Shown here: one piece after another, positions 18,529-27,118 of the stretch | How positions within the stretch are numbered: the first letter of the stretch is position 1 | How the letters are laid out: each line of letters begins with the position of its first letter | NCBI GenBank assembly: GCA_016714895.1 | Contig: JADKBV010000011.1 | Span: 372,001 to 436,000, forward strand | DNA: 64,000 nt | Direction of reading: 5' to 3' | From: Saprospiraceae bacterium | GTDB lineage: Bacteria > Bacteroidota > Bacteroidia > Chitinophagales > Saprospiraceae | Notes under the pieces: generated by a model | Seen by the model: only the letters and a program-made list of their open reading frames with translations | The model's database searches: none | Told to the model about the DNA's origin: nothing | Program-made: the position numbers and the translations under genes

Positions 18529-19578
18529 TTAATTTTCTTTGGTCAAAACCTGAACAGGCATCCCGGGTTTAAGTTGGAGCAATCCTGTCGTAATGACCGT
18601 GTCGCCCGGTGTGACCCCGGATTCGAGAAATACTTCACTTTCGCTTCTGCTTGCGGCAATGACTTTGACAGGTTTCACTTTGCCATCTTTTTGAAGATAG
18701 ACGAGAGCTCCGCTGATATCAGGGACATAAGCCATAGAAGGGATGGCAATAAAAGTGCCTTTTACGCCTTCGGCGATTTGGATGTCCGTAAAGGCTCCCG
18801 GTAAAATCTCTCCGCCCGGATTCGGATACGTGGCTCTCAGGACCAGAGAGCGGTTGTTTGGATTGATTTGCGGGTCGATGGCATAGATATTTGCTTTTCG
18901 TACCTTTTTATCTGACGACATTGTGAAGGATATGGATTGACCGGTTTTAAGGTCTTTACTCCAACGTTCCGGAACGGAAAATTCAATTTTTACCGGTTGT
19001 ATACTATGGAGCGTGGTGATGATATCTGCCGGTGTAATCATAGCGCCGATGCTGATATTGCGAAATCCTACGACACCCTGAAAAGGTGCGGTGATTACGG
19101 TTTCGGCGATTTGGGTATTGATGATGTCGACATTGGATTTGAGTATGTTGAGATTGGCTTCTGTGAGGTCGTATTCTTCCTGAGAGATTGCTTTTGCGGA
19201 AAGCAATTGTTTTTGTCTTTTTTCTTTGATCACTTCCAGTTCGATCTGAAGTAATATCTTCTTTTTTTCAGCCTGCAAGGTAGCGTCGTCCAGTTTTACG
19301 AGCGTTTGGCCTTTCTTTACCATGGTTCCCTCTTTAAAATAGATCTGCGACACCCTGCCTGAAATTTCGCTTTTGATATCGACTTTTTCGCCTGGAATAA
19401 CCGTGCCTGTGGTAGTGATATTTTCAGTTCGGCTCACCTGTCCGGCGATGATGCCCTGAACCTGCATCGTTTCTCCGCTACCTTGTTTTGGTGGTCCTTG
19501 TGGGGCGGGAGATTTATCATTTTTGCATGAAAATAAAAATATTGCGAGGGCCAGAAATATTGGGACGAGGTGCTTCAT
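18529..19578 (-). CDS. RND periplasmic adaptor (membrane fusion) lipoprotein
   Basis: A 349-residue adaptor of the AcrA/MexA type. The N-terminus has a lipobox (LFSC, Cys18), so it is lipid-anchored and extends through the periplasm. A barrel-sandwich/lipoyl half-motif (GEKVDIKSEISGRVSQIYF), an alpha hairpin (about residues 100-150), the second lipoyl half (TAPFQGVVGFRNISIG) and the beta-barrel are in normal order. It is the first gene of the minus-strand operon with the pump and TolC. The promoter lies in the 240-base gap shared with rarA. Confidence 0.92.
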   Translation of the reverse strand: MKHLVPIFLALAIFLFSCKNDKSPAPQGPPKQGSGETMQVQGIIAGQVSRTENITTTGTVIPGEKVDIKSEISGRVSQIYFKEGTMVKKGQTLVKLDDATLQAEKKKILLQIELEVIKEKRQKQLLSAKAISQEEYDLTEANLNILKSNVDIINTQIAETVITAPFQGVVGFRNISIGAMITPADIITTLHSIQPVKIEFSVPERWSKDLKTGQSISFTMSSDKKVRKANIYAIDPQINPNNRSLVLRATYPNPGGEILPGAFTDIQIAEGVKGTFIAIPSMAYVPDISGALVYLQKDGKVKPVKVIAASRSESEVFLESGVTPGDTVITTGLLQLKPGMPVQVLTKEN

Positions 19579-19840
19579 ATATTTTAATTGGAAAAAATAT
19601 AAACAGAATTTTGAAAGTTTAGTTTTTTATAACAAAACCAGGAATAGCTGATTTTACATATTTTTGGTCGTCAAACCAATAGAATCGAAATAAAATTTTT
19701 GATGTTTGGAAAGTATGTTTGTGAAAGGAAATATAATTTGGAAAATTGATCTTTTTTTTAATTTTTTAGCAGAATAAAGGTAACAGACGTGTTTTGATGA
19801 TATTTGAAATTTTGACATCATGGATCACAAACTGAAATCT

Positions 19841-19848
19841 TATCTTTG
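19841..19848 (+). promoter_or_regulatory. -7 box that decides the rarA start
   Basis: TATCTTTG is an exact match to TAnnTTTG. It lies downstream of an in-frame ATG at 19820 and 16 bases before the ATG at 19865. If used, transcription would begin near 19855 and only the 19865 start could be translated. Confidence 0.5.
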
Positions 19849-19864
19849 TGAAAATTTTGGAATT

Positions 19865-21139
19865 ATGGTACCGTTGGCAGAAAGGATGAGACCGGTTACG
19901 CTCGAAGATTATATTGGTCAGCAGCACCTCACCGGTCCGAATGGTCCGTTAAAAAAAATGTTGGACTCCGGAAGGTTGGCCTCCTGTATTTTTTGGGGTC
20001 CGCCCGGTGTGGGAAAAACGACTTTGGCGCAGATATTTACCCATTCGTTGCAACGACCATTTCAGGCGCTGTCTGCCATCCAAAGTGGTGTCAAAGACGT
20101 GCGCGAAGCCATTGAAAAAGCAAAATCCCAACGTTTTTTTAATCAACCCGGACCGGTATTGTTTATCGACGAGATTCACCGTTTCAGCAAATCCCAACAG
20201 GATTCTTTGCTGGGTGCCGTCGAAAAAGGGATTATTACCCTGATCGGTGCGACGACTGAAAATCCGTCTTTTGAAGTAATTCCGGCACTTTTGTCGAGGT
20301 GTCAGGTATATGTTTTACAACCGCTGTCAAAAGACGACCTGATCCGGATGATAGATATTGCCATCAAAAAGGATGAATACCTGAAGACCAAAAACATTAC
20401 GGTTTCTTCTTATGATGCGTTGATTCAATTTTCAGGAGGAGACGGCAGAAAACTCTACAATGCCCTGGAGATCGTCACCTCCATGTCGGGTGATACGGTG
20501 GATATTACTGACGAACTCGTCAAAGAAATCATCCAGGAAAACCTGACCATGTATGATAAAAACGGAGAACTGCATTACGATATCATTTCTGCGTTTATCA
20601 AATCCATGCGTACTTCCGATCCGAATGCTGCGGTATATTATCTTGCCCGAATGATAGAAGGAGGTGAAGACCCTTTGTTTATCTGCCGGCGTATGATCAT
20701 CCTTGCTTCTGAAGACATCGGACTCGCCAATCCGAATGCTTTGTTGATGGCGAATACCTGTTTTCAAGCCCTCCATCAGATAGGTATGCCGGAGGGTAGA
20801 ATCATTATGTCCCAAACGGCTATTTATCTGGCTTGTTCTCCCAAAAGCAACTCCGCTTATACCGCGATTGAAGAAGCTTTACAATTGGTCAGAAGGACAG
20901 GAAATCTTCCGGTTCCGCTGCATTTGCGCAATGCACCTACCAAACTCATGAAAGAGCTCGGTTACGGAAAAGAATATTTGTATGCCCATAATTATGAAAA
21001 AAATACCGTGGCGTTGGAATGTATGCCGCAGGACATCGTCGGTACCACCTTATACCATCCGGGAAACAATAGCGGAGAGCAAAAATACGATGAGATGTTG
21101 AAACAGGTGTGGGGAGAGAAGTATGAAAAAAAACCTTGA
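19865..21139 (+). CDS. rarA: Replication-associated recombination protein A
   Basis: A 424-residue AAA+ ATPase of the RarA/MgsA/WRNIP1 family that acts at stalled replication forks. The start PLAERMRPVTLEDYIGQQHL is the family N-terminus. Walker A (GPPGVGKTTLA), Walker B (LFIDEIHRF), sensor 1 (GATTENPSFEV) and the arginine finger (ALLSRC) follow. The C-terminal tetramerisation region has the SAFIKSMRTSDPNAAVYYLARM motif. I chose ATG 19865 because the frame's upstream start at 19820 lies before a -7 box and adds non-family residues. The next gene follows closely. Confidence 0.94.
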   Translation: MVPLAERMRPVTLEDYIGQQHLTGPNGPLKKMLDSGRLASCIFWGPPGVGKTTLAQIFTHSLQRPFQALSAIQSGVKDVREAIEKAKSQRFFNQPGPVLFIDEIHRFSKSQQDSLLGAVEKGIITLIGATTENPSFEVIPALLSRCQVYVLQPLSKDDLIRMIDIAIKKDEYLKTKNITVSSYDALIQFSGGDGRKLYNALEIVTSMSGDTVDITDELVKEIIQENLTMYDKNGELHYDIISAFIKSMRTSDPNAAVYYLARMIEGGEDPLFICRRMIILASEDIGLANPNALLMANTCFQALHQIGMPEGRIIMSQTAIYLACSPKSNSAYTAIEEALQLVRRTGNLPVPLHLRNAPTKLMKELGYGKEYLYAHNYEKNTVALECMPQDIVGTTLYHPGNNSGEQKYDEMLKQVWGEKYEKKP

Positions 21140-21155
21140 TAATAGAATTGGAATT

Positions 21156-22049
21156 ATGAAAAATTGTAGAAAAATTTTTTTGATTATTTTTGGTTTGTAT
21201 TTTCTGGGGCCATCTATGTCCGCTCAGGAGGATTTGATTCAAAATGAAGTATATACTTTTGTTTTAAAAGACACTTCGGAAGTAACAGGTAAGTTGCTTT
21301 TTTATTTACAGAATATGTATTATACTGTCGAAGCTGAGGATGATACATTGTATTTGTATCAGGATGATATTTTTGAGATTACTGAACCAAAATGGAATTC
21401 AGGGTATAAGGTCAATGCTGAAGCATATCAAAACGGGTACCCTTTTAATCATTTTCTTTTTGCAGGTGGTTACGGCTTGAAAAAAAATAAGTTGTATTTT
21501 CAGAATGTGGGAATTGTATACAATCAAGTTTCATATGCTTTTACAGACAATGTGAGTATAAACGCAGGATTCATACCTTTTTTTCTTTTAGATCGAGACA
21601 TATTAAATGTATATAGTCTTAATGTAAAAATAAGTTTGCCCTATAAAAACGGTAAGGGGGCTTTTGGAGCTGTTACTACATGGTCCAACCGTTTTCCTTA
21701 TTCAGACGAACAATTTTTGATTCATTATGTGGTTAATACTTTTGGTCATTTGGAAAAAAACGTTTCGATTGGTGTAGGATTGCTACGAGTTTTTGAATTT
21801 GAAAAAAATTATGTACCCTTAGGATTTGTAAACACTAAATATCGAATAGGTAAGGAATGGTTTATCATCATGGAAGGAATGGTCACGACGTTTCCTGAAA
21901 CCTACGGAGGGTATGTTTTTGCCGGTGCCCGAAGAACCAAAAAAAGATTTGGATTTGATTTGGGTTTGTTTGTATTAATGGAGGAAGAAAGTGAGTTTTT
22001 TCTATATCCATATTTCAGTTTTTCTATCCCTTTTTGGCGGGGAAAATAG
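21156..22049 (+). CDS. Putative outer-membrane protein, unknown family
   Basis: A 297-residue protein with a signal peptide (residues 1-24, ending SMSAQ). It then has a small beta domain beginning FVLKDTSEVTGKLLFY, followed by alternating beta strands rich in aromatic residues (GYGLKKNKLYFQNVGIVYNQVSY), which suggests an outer-membrane barrel. I chose the ATG at 21156; the frame opens at 21123 inside the end of rarA, but the signal peptide begins at the later ATG. It lies 16 bases downstream of rarA and could be co-transcribed. The function is unknown. Confidence 0.65.
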   Translation: MKNCRKIFLIIFGLYFLGPSMSAQEDLIQNEVYTFVLKDTSEVTGKLLFYLQNMYYTVEAEDDTLYLYQDDIFEITEPKWNSGYKVNAEAYQNGYPFNHFLFAGGYGLKKNKLYFQNVGIVYNQVSYAFTDNVSINAGFIPFFLLDRDILNVYSLNVKISLPYKNGKGAFGAVTTWSNRFPYSDEQFLIHYVVNTFGHLEKNVSIGVGLLRVFEFEKNYVPLGFVNTKYRIGKEWFIIMEGMVTTFPETYGGYVFAGARRTKKRFGFDLGLFVLMEEESEFFLYPYFSFSIPFWRGK

Positions 22050-22177
22050 AGGTCGATGGATTTGTGTCCAAAATAATTTAAATATAAATAGAACAACTTT
22101 ACTTTTTTGTCCCAACATAACAGATACAGCCAAACTACGTCCTGTCAGGAACGAATATACGTCTCTTATTATAATTT

Positions 22178-22591
22178 TTAAAAATCAGGTATCTTATACA
22201 CTGTTAATGAGTCCATCTTAAATGAATCCAACTTAATTATTGAATTGTAAGAAAAGGCTTTTAAAACTGTTTTTAAATCAGTTTCGCAATTGTCGAAAAT
22301 TAATCTTTCTGAAGTGTATGGGTTTGAAATATCTTTATTAATAATACCTTTAGATGTTGAATACCGGACACGATTAAATATAATTTTATAAATAAATTTA
22401 TCATTGTATAGAGAATAAAATTTGTATGAACCACCACCAATGATGATACATATATTTGTTGAGTCAACTTTTATATTTGTTTGAATATGCAAAATTTGTT
22501 CTTCAGAAATATTTTCCTGATAAACACAAGATGTAAATAATAAAATAATTAAATATAAATTAAAAAGTAATAATTTATTAAACTTTATCAT
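22178..22591 (-). CDS. Small lipoprotein, third gene of the metallopeptidase operon
   Basis: A 137-residue protein with a lipobox (LLFTSC, Cys22) after a hydrophobic stretch. The rest is rich in Ile, Asn and Lys and has no family I know. The ATG at 22591 overlaps a TGA in the preceding frame (ATGA), which implies translational coupling to whatever is read just upstream. It is the last member of the minus-strand group that starts with the HExxH lipoprotein at 25393. By position it could be an accessory or immunity protein; this is a guess from context. Confidence 0.6.
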   Translation of the reverse strand: MIKFNKLLLFNLYLIILLFTSCVYQENISEEQILHIQTNIKVDSTNICIIIGGGSYKFYSLYNDKFIYKIIFNRVRYSTSKGIINKDISNPYTSERLIFDNCETDLKTVLKAFSYNSIIKLDSFKMDSLTVYKIPDF

Positions 22592-22785
22592 TGACAAATA
22601 TTTTTTACGAATTCAGAATATGAATCAGCATTTAGTAAATGTTGTAATGGACTCAAATTACGGTATTCTCTGATTTCATGTACATATGCTAAATCTGCTC
22701 TTAAAAAATAGAGATGCATCATTTTAAAATGATCCAAAGGGTGATTGATTGTATTACATTTTGCTGTATTAAAGGATATAAAGTT
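22588..22785 (-). other. Open reading stretch after a stop, possible gene remnant or small ORF
   Basis: After the TAA of the lipoprotein gene at 22786-23424, the same frame stays open for 65 more codons and ends at a TGA that overlaps the ATG of the next gene. The reading looks protein-like, with segments such as HFKMMHLYFLRADLAYVHEI and YRNLSPLQHLLNADSYSEFV. A separate 44-residue ORF could start at ATG 22722. Alternatively a nonsense mutation has cut a 278-residue protein into two parts. Confidence 0.4.
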
Positions 22786-23424
22786 TTATTCTTGAAATTT
22801 TTCCAGTCCAATTGGCTTAGGTATTTCAATTTTAATTTGTTCTAAACACTTGATATTTTGAACTTTGAAATTATTATCTGTCGTTATTAAAATAAAGATT
22901 CTATCAATAATGTATTCAAAATGTCTGTCGAACTCAATTAATATTTCTTTATTATTATTTTTATCTAATACTTTAGGTTTTCTGATTAATATTGAATGAA
23001 TAAAATCATGATTTGATCCTTTCTCATAAAAATGATTATATTGTCTTAAATAGACCCCTATATCACGATCAAGTTTGAACCTTGTCGGATAAATTAAATG
23101 AGAATCAATGCTTTTGAACTGCAAGGTATCATGAGGAAATGTTATGGTCTTGGCTTCTTTTAAAAATGAGTTAATATCAAAGTCATAAAATTGAATCGTA
23201 CTGTCTATTGAAATATCATAAGGTATATCGACATAAATTTCCATGGCTTTATGGGAGTGCAATTTTTCTAAATCCCGGAGATGAAAACAATCGTTCCAAA
23301 GAATGTGGGTTAATCCCTTATTAACAATATTATTAAATTCACCAAATGGTAAATCTTCATATTTATTTTGGCAACTTAGAATCCAAAATAGGGTTATGAA
23401 CATTAATATTCTTAAAACTACCAT
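22786..23424 (-). CDS. Lipoprotein, second gene of the metallopeptidase operon
   Basis: A 212-residue protein with a hydrophobic N-terminus and a lipobox (WILSC, Cys18). The mature part is a mix of short strands and aromatic residues with no recognised domain. It starts 20 bases after the 649-residue HExxH lipoprotein gene, so the two are co-transcribed. The frame after its stop codon remains open for 65 codons, so it may be a truncated form of a longer protein. An immunity or partner role for the putative peptidase is inference only. Confidence 0.6.
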   Translation of the reverse strand: MVVLRILMFITLFWILSCQNKYEDLPFGEFNNIVNKGLTHILWNDCFHLRDLEKLHSHKAMEIYVDIPYDISIDSTIQFYDFDINSFLKEAKTITFPHDTLQFKSIDSHLIYPTRFKLDRDIGVYLRQYNHFYEKGSNHDFIHSILIRKPKVLDKNNNKEILIEFDRHFEYIIDRIFILITTDNNFKVQNIKCLEQIKIEIPKPIGLEKFQE

Positions 23425-23443
23425 AATCGCAACATTAAATAGG

Positions 23444-25393
23444 CTAACAACCCAGATTTAAATTTTTCGATTTGAGAATATTGCTTTTTTCACCATATTT
23501 ATCTTGAAAATATGCAAGAAGTGTTGTAAATTGAGGATCTGGTGATTGATGAAAAGACATCGCGTTAAATAATCCGGTTGCTGCGGATAACTTAAAATGA
23601 TCAATGGTCAATCCATGAGTACTTCCATTAAACATATTAAATAAGGTCAGTGCCATTTTATCTATAATTTTTTCATATTCAATCATTATGTTATGGTGTA
23701 TTTCATTCATCCCTTGCTCTAATGCAATGTCATAAATATAATTTGAGAGTTTAGGATAGAATTTGTAATAATCATTAATATCTGCAATATTATACCCTTT
23801 AAGATGCATTTTTCTAGCTAATTCAACATGAACAAATTCATGTAATATTTTTGCCATCGTCCCGACCTGATCAGTTGAATTACATAAAATTGGATCAAAA
23901 GTTAATGTTGCCTCCTTATTCATAGGGTCATATGTTACATGAGCAGAGGATCCAGCTCCAGCTTGATTTACTTTGATGTTTAGAATAAACTTATCAGAAT
24001 CAAACGTAGGAGTTACATAAGTACATACAAAATTATTGCTCATTTTCAACATTTTATTGTATAAGCAATACAATATTGGGCAAGTGACTTTATTAAATGA
24101 AATATCTTCTTTAATTATATCCAGCCCTTCCAAAGCCTCTTCCAACCCCTCGATATTTACCTTATTATTTTGACAAAGTGACAAGATGATGTCATCCTTG
24201 TCTATTTCATCGCCGGTACATGGGTCAATCAGGTCAGTATTCTTGTAAAAGTCAATGAGCTTATCCTTTTCTGCATCCTGAGCATTCCCTGTTTTTCGGA
24301 GACAATCTGCAACTTTTGTTTTTTTATACAGATCTTCAATACTCAATTTTTCTATTTCAGCAGCACTTAACCCCAAAACTTTCGAGATTTCAGCTCCTAA
24401 CTGACCTCTTATACATTTCATATCGGATGTAACATCAATGATTCCACTTGGACTATAATTTGGAATTGTTAAAACTCCAATACACGCATACAAAATATCT
24501 TGATGAATAGGACTGATTCCTGTAAAATTGAAAAATTCAGTCAAAAATTGAATCTTCGCATTTCTGATTGCAGCATTATCATTTGAAGATCCGGACCCTC
24601 CTCCTCCATTTGATCCTGTTGTGCCGCCTCCTGTATTGCCATTAGAACCACCACTTCCGCCTGAATAAATTGTCGAAGGAAAATTTCTTGGAGTGTAGTC
24701 TACATAACAGTCTCTTGATAAAAGAAAACACTCGGTTTTAGAATCAGCTAAATTTTGATTTAAGTAATTCCAAGTATTTACCTGATAAAGATACACGTGA
24801 CGTTTTGGCCTTTGTGTGACAGTTGTTACACATTCCCACTCTTCAATACAATACCAAGCCACTCTACTTTCAGGCCTGTCTTTGTTTTCTATGAGCCAGT
24901 TAAGATAGTTATTGTTTACATGTCCACAATACAAGTATTCTGTAGTAATAAAACTTTGTACTGCACCTTTAAATAGTTGAAATTCTTCATTATTTAAATC
25001 CTGTCTTAAGATAGCTGCATTAATTTCAAGTTTGGAAAAAAAATCAACTTTTATTTCATTTTGGTCAGTTATATACAATCTGATAACCCCGTTTATACTG
25101 TCATTTAACAAAATGGGAACAGTCGTAATTTTTATTTTTTCAGATCTTTTCTGAAAACTAAACTCCCATAAAGGAGAGCCGAATGTATTCAAAAAACTTA
25201 CAAGTTCCGAGGTATCCATAGATTTTAAAAAGTTGTAAATATACATATGTTCCCAGGCAGTAGTATCAGAAAATGTTGACCTGTTTTGAGTCAAAGCGAC
25301 TATATCTTCCTTGAACGATTCATCCTTCCGGCATCCGTTTCCAATTAATAATGAAACAAACATCAACATCATTAAAAATTTTACATTTTTCAT
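23444..25393 (-). CDS. Lipoprotein with putative HExxH zinc metallopeptidase domain
   Basis: A 649-residue protein in three parts. Residues 1-21 carry a lipobox (LIGNGC). The N-terminal domain (about 30-240) has four or more cysteines and aromatic strands and is of unknown type. A Gly/Ser/Asn-rich linker covers roughly 243-273. The C-terminal part (about 275-649) contains HEFVH at 518-522 within LHEFVHVELARKMHLKGYN, the zinc-binding helix of gluzincin- or SprT-like peptidases. The third ligand is not certain; NEIHHN some 50 residues later is a candidate. The modular plan with a flexible linker before an enzyme domain recalls polymorphic effectors. It heads an operon with two small lipoproteins. 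Confidence 0.65.
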   Translation of the reverse strand: MKNVKFLMMLMFVSLLIGNGCRKDESFKEDIVALTQNRSTFSDTTAWEHMYIYNFLKSMDTSELVSFLNTFGSPLWEFSFQKRSEKIKITTVPILLNDSINGVIRLYITDQNEIKVDFFSKLEINAAILRQDLNNEEFQLFKGAVQSFITTEYLYCGHVNNNYLNWLIENKDRPESRVAWYCIEEWECVTTVTQRPKRHVYLYQVNTWNYLNQNLADSKTECFLLSRDCYVDYTPRNFPSTIYSGGSGGSNGNTGGGTTGSNGGGGSGSSNDNAAIRNAKIQFLTEFFNFTGISPIHQDILYACIGVLTIPNYSPSGIIDVTSDMKCIRGQLGAEISKVLGLSAAEIEKLSIEDLYKKTKVADCLRKTGNAQDAEKDKLIDFYKNTDLIDPCTGDEIDKDDIILSLCQNNKVNIEGLEEALEGLDIIKEDISFNKVTCPILYCLYNKMLKMSNNFVCTYVTPTFDSDKFILNIKVNQAGAGSSAHVTYDPMNKEATLTFDPILCNSTDQVGTMAKILHEFVHVELARKMHLKGYNIADINDYYKFYPKLSNYIYDIALEQGMNEIHHNIMIEYEKIIDKMALTLFNMFNGSTHGLTIDHFKLSAATGLFNAMSFHQSPDPQFTTLLAYFQDKYGEKSNILKSKNLNLGC

Positions 25394-25891
25394 GGTAAAA
25401 ATACAATTTTAAAGTTATTTAATCATAGAAATCCGGCACCAAAATATATTCCCTCATTTTTTACACCAAATTTCTTAACAAGACAAATATCGTTTTTTTT
25501 TTTTCAATAGTACAATATAATGTTTGGGGTAATTTTGAAATATTTATTTTTATCAATCTTAATTTGTTGGTTTTGATTCATTAACATATTGAAAAAAAGT
25601 AGATGAAAACACGACATAAAGTCGGAACGACAAAATAATGTCAAAATTCCGAAAAAAAATATGTTTCAGCAGACCCAAAAAGATTATAAAAATGGGATAA
25701 CGCTCGTTACACAAACAGAAACAAAATACCTCCAATCAACTACCCCTACATGTTCCAAATCCAAAAAAAAAGTATTTTTACCCTCAAATACGTGGTAAAC
25801 CATACAAAACCCTTTTGTTAAGTACTGTCAAAAGTCATATCTGCCAGAAAATATAATTTAGATAATTTAAAATTATTTTACAAATATCTTT
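25394..25891. other. Intergenic region holding a decayed copy of a DUF4199 gene start
   Basis: About 500 AT-rich bases. No gene is seen. The notable content is a ~70-bp stretch (25756-25826) resembling the promoter and first codons of the DUF4199 gene at 29267; see the repeat entries. Confidence 0.6.
25756..25826 (+). repeat. Left copy of ~70-bp direct repeat
   Basis: By eye this aligns with 29220-29292 with roughly eight differences and one gap. It contains gtatttttaccctcaaat, ggtaaaccat and caaaacccttttgt. The ATG of the right copy is ATA here (25802-25804), and similarity stops after about eight codons, so it is a dead fragment. Confidence 0.8.
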
Positions 25892-27118
25892 TTAATCCGG
25901 ATTTTTGAAATAATTTATTTCCGGTTGATAACCTGGTGTTGCAGTGAGGGATAATATATCCAGATATATTTTTAAAACTTCGAGATAAATTTCCGTTTCT
26001 TTTTCAGCTTTGTTTAATTCATATTTTTCTAAAGAGAGTACATCGTGCAAGGCAATTCTACCGGAACCGAGAATGGTTTTTTTTATGTTTTCAAAAGCCG
26101 CATTTTCGGAAGTTGTGGTGTACACTTCATACATTTTTTTCTTTTGGCTAAATTCGTTTTGAAGAGCGATCAGTTTTTCTGTCATGAGTGCTCTTTTATT
26201 TTCTTTATCATAGTTGGTTTCCAATTTATCAATGACAATATCGTTGTATTTGGTTCGGGAAGATCCTCTCCAGGGAAAGTTAAGTCCTACGCCAACAGAA
26301 AAACGGTTTTCCAGCAGAAGGTCGTCGCGAACACTATACCTCAACTGTACAAAATCCAGAATTTTGCCATCTTTTACTTTGTCACTGTGTAACTTTGCAT
26401 CCAGAAATGAGTTTTTAGCATCCAATTCAAGAAAATCAGGATGCCTTTTGTTATCTATATTTACATTTTCGACAATGTCCGTCATATTTTCTATGGAAAT
26501 TAAATCGTTTGTGTCGATTGAATCCTGATCCGGAAAACCCAGATTAAATAGTAAAGATGACAATTCTTGTTTGGAAAGTAAAATGGACATACGAATACTT
26601 TGGAGATCTTCGTGATTTTTTAAGTAATCCGCCAAATCAAAAGATTCACCTGACCGGATGAAGGTTTCATATGTTTTTTCCAGTTTGAGAAAATGGTTTT
26701 CTCTGTTAATTTTATGGTTTAATTCCAATTGTTTTTTGATGGCTTCCAGGGTAAAAAAATATCGTTGATTGACCATGTCATTTTGTTGAGCCAAAAACTC
26801 CCGTTTTTTTCTTTCGGTCAAATGAAGCAGGACGGCTCCGTCTGCTTTTTTTTGTCGGAAAGAGTTGAAGCTTGTTCGGAACAAAAACTCCTGACGACTG
26901 GTCATCATTCGATCTGTTTCTGTTCTGAATTCAAATCTGTCGACCCATGGCGTTTCGTAACTAATGGAAAAAAGGTTTTCATTGAATTTATTCCAGGATT
27001 CAACTTTTGTAGTCTGATCTTTAAAAAAAATAATCTTATCTGTCGAAACCTGACAAAAGAGATGTGTACTTGCTGCACACACAACATTTATCAAAACCCA
27101 ATATTTGATTCTACTCAT
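25892..27118 (-). CDS. TolC-like outer-membrane protein of the DUF4956 cluster
   Basis: A 408-residue protein with a signal peptide (residues 1-22, ending LFCQ) and long helical segments with the OEP pattern. Visible parts are MVNQRYFFTLEAIKKQLELN in the first half, and a barrel strand region (FSVGVGLNFPWRG) followed by the coiled coil LIALQNEFSQKKKMYEVYT in the second. It is divergent from drug-efflux TolC, and the second half shows a GSGRIALHDVLSLEKYELNK segment matching the TolC repeat. It starts in a 4-base overlap with the HlyD-like gene, so the two are translationally coupled. It would give the outer-membrane part of the system. Confidence 0.8.
   Translation of the reverse strand: MSRIKYWVLINVVCAASTHLFCQVSTDKIIFFKDQTTKVESWNKFNENLFSISYETPWVDRFEFRTETDRMMTSRQEFLFRTSFNSFRQKKADGAVLLHLTERKKREFLAQQNDMVNQRYFFTLEAIKKQLELNHKINRENHFLKLEKTYETFIRSGESFDLADYLKNHEDLQSIRMSILLSKQELSSLLFNLGFPDQDSIDTNDLISIENMTDIVENVNIDNKRHPDFLELDAKNSFLDAKLHSDKVKDGKILDFVQLRYSVRDDLLLENRFSVGVGLNFPWRGSSRTKYNDIVIDKLETNYDKENKRALMTEKLIALQNEFSQKKKMYEVYTTTSENAAFENIKKTILGSGRIALHDVLSLEKYELNKAEKETEIYLEVLKIYLDILSLTATPGYQPEINYFKNPD

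Noticed and set aside
25600..25690. Small imperfect inverted repeats around cgacataaagtcgg / gacaaaataatgtc
   Set aside because: Stems are short and broken, with no T-run or adjacent mobile gene; not convincing as an IS end or operator.
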